NCBI GenBank assembly: GCA_016946835.1
Contig: JACVTC010000691.1
Span: 1-11,757, forward strand
Direction of reading: 5' to 3'
Length of the DNA: 11,757 nucleotides
Origin: Neocallimastix lanati (nom. inval.)
Lineage: Eukaryota > Neocallimastigomycota > Neocallimastigomycetes > Neocallimastigales > Neocallimastigaceae
Made by a program: the position numbers and the translations under genes. How positions within the stretch are numbered: the first letter of the stretch is position 1; each line of letters opens with the position of its first letter. The notes beneath the pieces were generated by a model. It had not been told where the DNA came from. It was given only the letters and a program-made list of their open reading frames with translations, and made no database searches. Below are positions 8,114-11,757 of this stretch, piece by piece.

Positions 8114-8623
8114 TTATTTATTTAAAAATATCTAAAATATTACTAATAAGAATTTATTTAATTGGCTATAATTTTTATTACAATCTGTTAAAATATTCAA
8201 ATAAAAATAAAAATACTATTCTAATATAAAGGTTTTTAATAAAATAAAATATTTTTCAATATAAAATAAAACATTTCGATATAAAATTTTATAATAAAAG
8301 TTAAAATATAATATATAAATTTTTAATTATCAATATATAAAAATATTATTAATACAAATTTTCATTATTAATATAAAAAAAAAATAAGACTCATTATTAA
8401 TATTGCTAATATAAGTTTTAAATATATAAAAATATTACTATTAATATAAGATTTAATATAAAAATATAAAGTTTAATATAATTTTTGATTTAATTTTTGA
8501 TCTTTGGATTTAAAAATTTATTAAAGTACAAAAATAATAATGTACACATAATGTATTAGAAATAAATCGTAGATTTAATTAAGAATGCATTATTTAGTAC
8601 ATTCTTATCAACATAGTAAATTT

Positions 8624-8690
8624 AGAACTTTGGTTCAATGGTTAGTTACATTATGACCAATACTTCAATGGTTCGACTTACACCTCAAAA
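8624..8690 (+). other. Degenerate tRNA-like sequence beside the gypsy 5' LTR
   Basis: A perfect A-box match TGGTTCAATGG (8631-8641) and a B-box-like GGTTCGACTTA (8670-8680, two changes from consensus) are spaced roughly as in a tRNA. Cloverleaf stems fail to pair, so it is a pseudogene or SINE head. Its predicted start is about 11 bases from the LTR end and it points away from the element, mirroring the one at 391-474. Confidence 0.4.
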
Positions 8691-9156
8691 TTTTGCATAA
8701 ATAATTATTTTATTAATTATTTTATTAATTATTAATAATATCTTCTTGAATATTCTTTCTGTATAAAATTATAGAAAGTTAAAGATTCTTTCGGTTCGTA
8801 ATTCAACCGAAATGAATTTAGAAATTCTTATTATATAAATTATTTTATTCTTTTTTGATAAGATTCATTTTCATCAATTAAAATCTATATTCTAGAAACT
8901 TTACATTATTAATTATTACAAACATATTTCTAAATATTTCTTTAAAATTATTTTTACATGTTAAAACTGTTTTTCCGTTAAAAGTATAAATAGTGCGAAC
9001 TTCACGAATGAAAATATTTTTCTTCGTGCTTTTATTAATAATAATTAACGTATAAGTAATTCGAAATATTACCTTGTTGATTAATATTAATAATTATTTT
9101 AAATTTTATAATTAATAAAAAATATTTCTAATAAAACGAATTATTTATACAGATAG
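8691..9156. other. AT-rich spacer with two hairpins, no gene seen
   Basis: No coding frame is visible. Two inverted repeats stand out: TTTCGGTT (8789-8796) with AACCGAAA (8805-8812), and CACGAA (9003-9008) with TTCGTG (9023-9028). The stretch may be decayed copia internal sequence or SINE body; I cannot tell. Confidence 0.5.
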
Positions 9157-9552
9157 TGTAAACCTATTGAGTTTTCTCCTTTCTGTGTTTCTATATCTCA
9201 TCCCGCCTTTACAATAGAAGCACCTCCGTTACAATATTACAGTTTGAGCGAATGCTCAAAATAATATATATGGTATTTAAATCTTTTAAGGGAACTGAAT
9301 ATCAATACTAAAACGATTGAAATTAATGTAGACAATAAAGCTGCAATATTCATTGCAACAAATGAATTAACAAACCAGAAAACCAAAAACATCGATATTC
9401 GCTATCACTACGTAAGAGAATTAATAAAAGAAAATAAAATTAAACTGAAATATATAAATTCAAAGTTGAATATTGCTGATGGTCTTACTAAATACATGAA
9501 CAATTCATTAATGATAAAATTTAGGAATCAAATATTATTTAAATTTAATTAA
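9157..9552 (+). pseudogene. 3' remnant of a Ty1/copia Pol (RNase H C-terminus)
   Basis: The frame shows typical copia RNase H features: YYSLSECSK, WYLNLLRELN, INVDNKAAIFIATNE, then a segment like NIDIRYHYVRELI and NIADGLTK, ending in TAA at 9550-9552. It is interrupted by TAA at 9262-9264, where copia proteins usually have a coding residue. Upstream, EAPPLQYYSLSE replaces the usual short EAEY block, suggesting a small insertion (TTACAATA occurs twice nearby). Everything upstream of about 9157 (gag, protease, integrase, RT) is missing. The fragment is followed by its own polypurine tract and LTR start. Confidence 0.88.
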
Positions 9553-9575
9553 TAATTTAAAATATTTTAATTGTA

Positions 9576-9609
9576 CAAATCTACCTTCAAAGCTAGATTT
9601 GAGGGGGAG
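9576..9609 (+). other. Copia polypurine tract with abutting hairpin
   Basis: GAGGGGGAG (9601-9609) immediately precedes the LTR start TGTC and is a classic copia plus-strand primer. CAAATCTA (9576-9583) pairs with TAGATTTG (9594-9601), forming an 8-bp stem that ends at the first base of the tract. Confidence 0.85.
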
Positions 9610-9760
9610 TGTCAAAATGTAAGATTAAGTTTAAATTACATTGTACAATAAATAAAGTTTTATGTATTATAAATATTATGTACTTATATATTATAATAAT
9701 AATATTACCAAAAAAAAAAATCTTCATTATTATTTAATAAACAGTATTAAGTATTTTAAC
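9610..9760 (+). repeat. Start of the copia 3' LTR, interrupted by a nested element
   Basis: The LTR starts TGTCAAAATG directly after the polypurine tract. After 151 bases it is split by the insertion at 9761-11109. Its sequence should resume at 11115, but without the 5' copy in the window its far end cannot be fixed. Confidence 0.75.
9756..9760. repeat. Target-site duplication TTAAC, left copy
   Basis: Identical to 11110-11114 and directly abuts the LTR. Confidence 0.9.
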
Positions 9761-9966
9761 TGTTAGAATATGTGAATATGATGTTATAATACGTGAATAT
9801 GAGATTAATGTAATAAAATGTAATGTAATATAAATAATGTATTAGCCACAATGTATTAATATAAAAGCATTTAATTTAGAATAATTAAGTGCTAGTAACT
9901 CTTTATCACAAAAATATAATAATAAAGTTGACATAATTATAAAACCTAAATTCTTAATTCTTAACA
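9761..9966 (+). repeat. 5' LTR of the small element
   Basis: 206 bp, TGTTAG...TTAACA, identical to 10904-11109. It contains ACTCTTTA at 9898-9905, complementary to the loop sequence TAAAGAGT of two of the internal hairpins. Confidence 0.95.
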
Positions 9967-9983
9967 GATTAAGAGTCTCATCG
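9967..9983 (+). other. Primer-binding site matching a tRNA-Lys(CUU) anticodon arm
   Basis: The bases right after the LTR read GATTAAGAGTCTCATCG. The reverse complement, CGATGAGACTCTTAATC, looks like the 3' part of a 5' half-tRNA ending in the anticodon arm of tRNA-Lys(CUU), whose anticodon loop is CUCUUAA. There is no TGG, so 3'-CCA priming is unlikely. Drosophila copia is known to use a half-tRNA primer from initiator Met. The exact host tRNA sequence is not available here. Confidence 0.6.
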
Positions 9984-10018
9984 ACTCTTAGAAAGGATTC
10001 TTTGGAATAGAAATCCTT
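9970..10018 (+). other. Two hairpins at the 5' end of the small element RNA
   Basis: TAAGAGTC (9970-9977) pairs with GACTCTTA (9983-9990), folding most of the primer-binding site into a stem. Next, AAGGATT (9993-9999) pairs with AATCCTT (10012-10018). The first would compete with primer annealing. Confidence 0.6.
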
Positions 10019-10308
10019 AGCCGAATGTAATATTATGTCAAGGAAATAAATTGGAAACTAAAATTGCGATAAAAGTTGCTCATTATGTCAATCTTAGAAA
10101 AATAAATAAAATTGATTTCGAACATTTGAAATGATCAAGATTACAAAAATTGAAGAAACGCGTAAAAAATTTTAATATAGTTGATAAAAGAGAATCCCCA
10201 AGTAGAATAAAAGTAAATTAAAGCTCTAAACATATAGAAACATTAAATAAATAGAGGTAAACAAGCTTAAGCATATATTAGTATAAATTATATTTTCTCA
10301 TACAATAC

Positions 10309-10321
10309 TGAGACTCTTAAT
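10309..10321 (+). other. Internal copy of the primer tRNA sequence, complementary to the PBS
   Basis: TGAGACTCTTAAT is the exact reverse complement of 9968-9980. It therefore repeats 13 bases of the inferred tRNA-Lys(CUU) anticodon arm inside the element and could fold back onto the primer-binding site. Flanking bases do not extend the match. Confidence 0.65.
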
Positions 10322-10431
10322 GAAAATTATACTGAAAACATCAAAACATTAATTGATAATTAAATATCTTTTGAATATTATTTAGTATATTTTATTAAAG
10401 AATAATTTATAAATACAATATTGATTCTTAA

Positions 10432-10647
10432 ATGATGTAATACCCAAGAGGTCATCATACATATAAACATAATTGAAATAGCGTAAATCCTAAAGAGTAG
10501 CTATATACATATAATTGAATTGAAATAGCGTAAATCCTAACGAGTTGCTATAAACATAATTAAATGGCGTAAAACCTAAAGAGTAGCCATAAATATAAAC
10601 ATTTATATAAAGATAGGATTGGTATAAAACCATAAGAGTATCCAACC
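10432..10647 (+). other. Array of five related stem-loops with covarying stems
   Basis: Five units share a loop of 15-19 bases but have different, still paired stems: ATGATG/CATCAT (10432-10437, 10453-10458), ATAGC/GCTAT (10478-10482, 10500-10504), ATAGC/GCTAT (10525-10529, 10547-10551), ATGGC/GCCAT (10564-10568, 10586-10590), and TTGG/CCAA (10619-10622, 10642-10645) extended by GG/CC with a bulged A. Loop consensus is about TAAANCCTAAAGAG; AAGAG is kept in four of five, and the third reads ACGAG. Start-to-start spacing is 39-55 bases. Changed but paired stems indicate selection on RNA structure. Likely roles are packaging or primer recruitment. No match to a named RNA family comes to mind. 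Confidence 0.8.
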
Positions 10648-10888
10648 TACAATAACCATTAAGTTTGAATTATATTAAAGGTTTAAACGTTTAACCACAA
10701 AAACGTAATAGTATTTAATAATATAAATTTTTTGAATAAAATAAATAAAAAATATGCATTAAATGTTTAAAATTTCAATTAAGAAAAATTTATAAAAGAG
10801 AATAAATTTTTTAAAAAAATTAAATTTTAGAATAATAGTAATTTACACATATTCACCTATAAACCGAATTTTATCTTTTAGAAAAACT

Positions 10889-10903
10889 AGGTTTAGGGGG
10901 GAA
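10889..10903 (+). other. Polypurine tract of the small element
   Basis: AGGTTTAGGGGGGAA directly precedes the right LTR and is copia-like. Its GGTTTA (10890-10895) can pair with TAAACC at 10860-10865, again placing a stem against the tract. Confidence 0.88.
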
Positions 10904-11109
10904 TGTTAGAATATGTGAATATGATGTTATAATACGTGAATATGAGATTAATGTAATAAAATGTAATGTAATATAAATAATGTATTAGCCACAATGTATT
11001 AATATAAAAGCATTTAATTTAGAATAATTAAGTGCTAGTAACTCTTTATCACAAAAATATAATAATAAAGTTGACATAATTATAAAACCTAAATTCTTAA
11101 TTCTTAACA
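10904..11109 (+). repeat. 3' LTR of the small element
   Basis: 206 bp and identical to 9761-9966, so the element inserted very recently. Confidence 0.95.
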
Positions 11110-11114
11110 TTAAC
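11110..11114. repeat. Target-site duplication TTAAC, right copy
   Basis: Identical to 9756-9760. Confidence 0.9.
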
Positions 11115-11757
11115 AAATACTCTTAGAATTATTGGCCAAAGATAATTCTTTAAATAAGAATTTATATTAATTTTTAATTATTTAAATAAATATTTTCAAT
11201 TTTTTAAATAAATATTTTTAATTATTGAAATGTAAATAACTGAATTGTGATTTCAATTTAGTTATAATTTCAAAGTAATGAAATAATTTAATAAAATTAA
11301 TTATTAAAATTTAATATTTAAAGATTACATTTCAATTTTTTAATGTTTTATTTAAATTTAAAATAAAATTAAAATCAAAAAAAACTTTGAAATTTGAAAT
11401 TTGAAATTTAATTTTCATTTAATTTTTATTTATTTTATTATTAATATAATTAATTTATTTTTAATTTTTTTAAAATATATTACTATTAATAATTAATAAA
11501 TAATTTCTGATATAAAACAAATATGTGTAGTAACATATTTGTATATTTAATAATAATTATTAAATATTAAATTTATATCTTTTTGATAATAATTATTTTA
11601 TTTTATTTTATTTCAATATGTATTATTATAATTATAATTATAATACTTTAATTCATATAATATTTATATAGTTCCATATATTAGAATAAATAATTAATAT
11701 ATTACCTATTTCTTATAAATAGATTAAATTATTTATATTAGAAATAGAGAACTCTCT
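11115..11757. other. AT-rich tail: rest of copia LTR, then unassigned sequence
   Basis: No coding frame is visible. The first part should be the continuation of the copia 3' LTR split by the nested element, but its end is not identifiable. A perfect 10-bp hairpin lies at 11517-11542 (ACAAATATGT, loop GTAGTA, ACATATTTGT). Confidence 0.5.

Larger units (their letters stand above)
482..8613 (-). mobile_element. Full-length Ty3/gypsy LTR retrotransposon with broken reading frames
   Basis: Two direct repeats of 874 and 859 bp, each starting TGTTAAGG on the plus strand, enclose gag, protease, reverse transcriptase, RNase H and integrase in the Ty3/gypsy order (integrase last). A tRNA-type primer-binding site follows the 5' LTR. 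The LTRs differ by about two clear substitutions plus small indels, so insertion is recent. The coding region nevertheless has frame breaks near 6172-6180, near 4137, near 4088 and at 3563-3567. No matching 5-bp duplication flanks the ends: TTTTA precedes 482 and TAGTA follows 8613. The missing duplication could reflect recombination between elements or flank mutation. Integrase carries a GPF module but no chromodomain. Confidence 0.95.
7740..8613 (-). repeat. 5' LTR of the gypsy element
   Basis: The 874-bp copy begins TGTTGATAAG and ends CCTTAACA in element sense, with intact TG...CA ends and short terminal inverted repeats TGTT/AACA. It should carry the promoter. It holds a T48 tract at 8064-8111 and three 10-bp units GATTTTATTY at 7829-7858, where the other LTR has about one. 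Very AT-rich throughout, so no single TATA element can be singled out. Confidence 0.94.
9761..11109 (+). mobile_element. Complete non-autonomous LTR retrotransposon (TRIM-like), 1349 bp
   Basis: Two LTRs of 206 bp (9761-9966 and 10904-11109) appear identical base for base, start TGTTAG and end TTAACA, and are flanked by the perfect duplication TTAAC. A primer-binding site follows the left LTR and a G-rich polypurine tract precedes the right one, so the element reads on the plus strand. The 937-base interior has no meaningful reading frame, so Gag, RT and integrase must come in trans. Small LTRs and a coding-free interior are typical of TRIM elements, though the total length is somewhat above the usual TRIM size. 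The interior holds an array of related stem-loops. It sits inside the copia LTR and is therefore the younger of the two. Confidence 0.93.

Noticed and set aside
477-8618. Target-site duplication for the gypsy element
   Set aside because: TTTTA on the left and TAGTA on the right do not match, and shifting the LTR edges by one or two bases does not help.
9967-10903. Hidden gag or other gene in the small element
   Set aside because: All frames are closed by frequent stops and no zinc knuckle or protease motif is visible.

Overview
The window is a very AT-rich piece of eukaryotic genome made almost entirely of LTR retrotransposons. Base composition, long T and A tracts and the style of the Ty3/gypsy polyprotein suggest an early-diverging fungus; an arbuscular-mycorrhizal (Glomeromycotina) genome would fit. 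This is inference, since no diagnostic host gene is present.

Layout. Bases 1-402 are less AT-rich and hold a coding-like plus-strand frame with one in-frame TGA, possibly the end of a host gene. A degenerate tRNA-like sequence on the minus strand (about 391-474) follows. Bases 482-8613 are one full-length Ty3/gypsy element on the minus strand: 5' LTR 7740-8613, primer-binding site 7717-7733, a long structured leader with seven 41-bp tandem repeats, gag (6261-5355), a pro-pol frame entered by a -1 ribosomal frameshift site at 5361-5367, RT, RNase H and integrase down to 1356, and the 3' LTR 482-1340. Its LTRs are nearly identical, yet the coding region has about four single-base frame breaks. 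A second degenerate tRNA-like sequence (8624-8690) lies just beyond the other LTR, and no target-site duplication is visible.

From about 9157 comes the 3' end of a Ty1/copia element on the plus strand: RNase H tail, polypurine tract, start of its 3' LTR. That LTR is interrupted by a complete, young, non-autonomous LTR element at 9761-11109. This 1349-bp element has two identical 206-bp LTRs, a perfect 5-bp target duplication (TTAAC), a primer-binding site and a polypurine tract, but no coding sequence.

The most interesting content is in this small element. Its primer-binding site is complementary to the anticodon arm expected of tRNA-Lys(CUU), as in the half-tRNA priming known for Drosophila copia. 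Its interior carries five spaced stem-loops (10432-10647) whose stems differ in sequence but remain paired, while the loops share a core containing AAGAG, complementary to the CUCUU of the same anticodon loop. A 13-nt internal copy of the tRNA-like sequence (10309-10321) can pair with the primer-binding site. Together these suggest a cis-acting RNA that captures its primer tRNA or is packaged in trans. The second clear functional signal is the gag-pol frameshift module: a canonical U UUA AAC slippery site, 7-nt spacer and a possible H-type pseudoknot.
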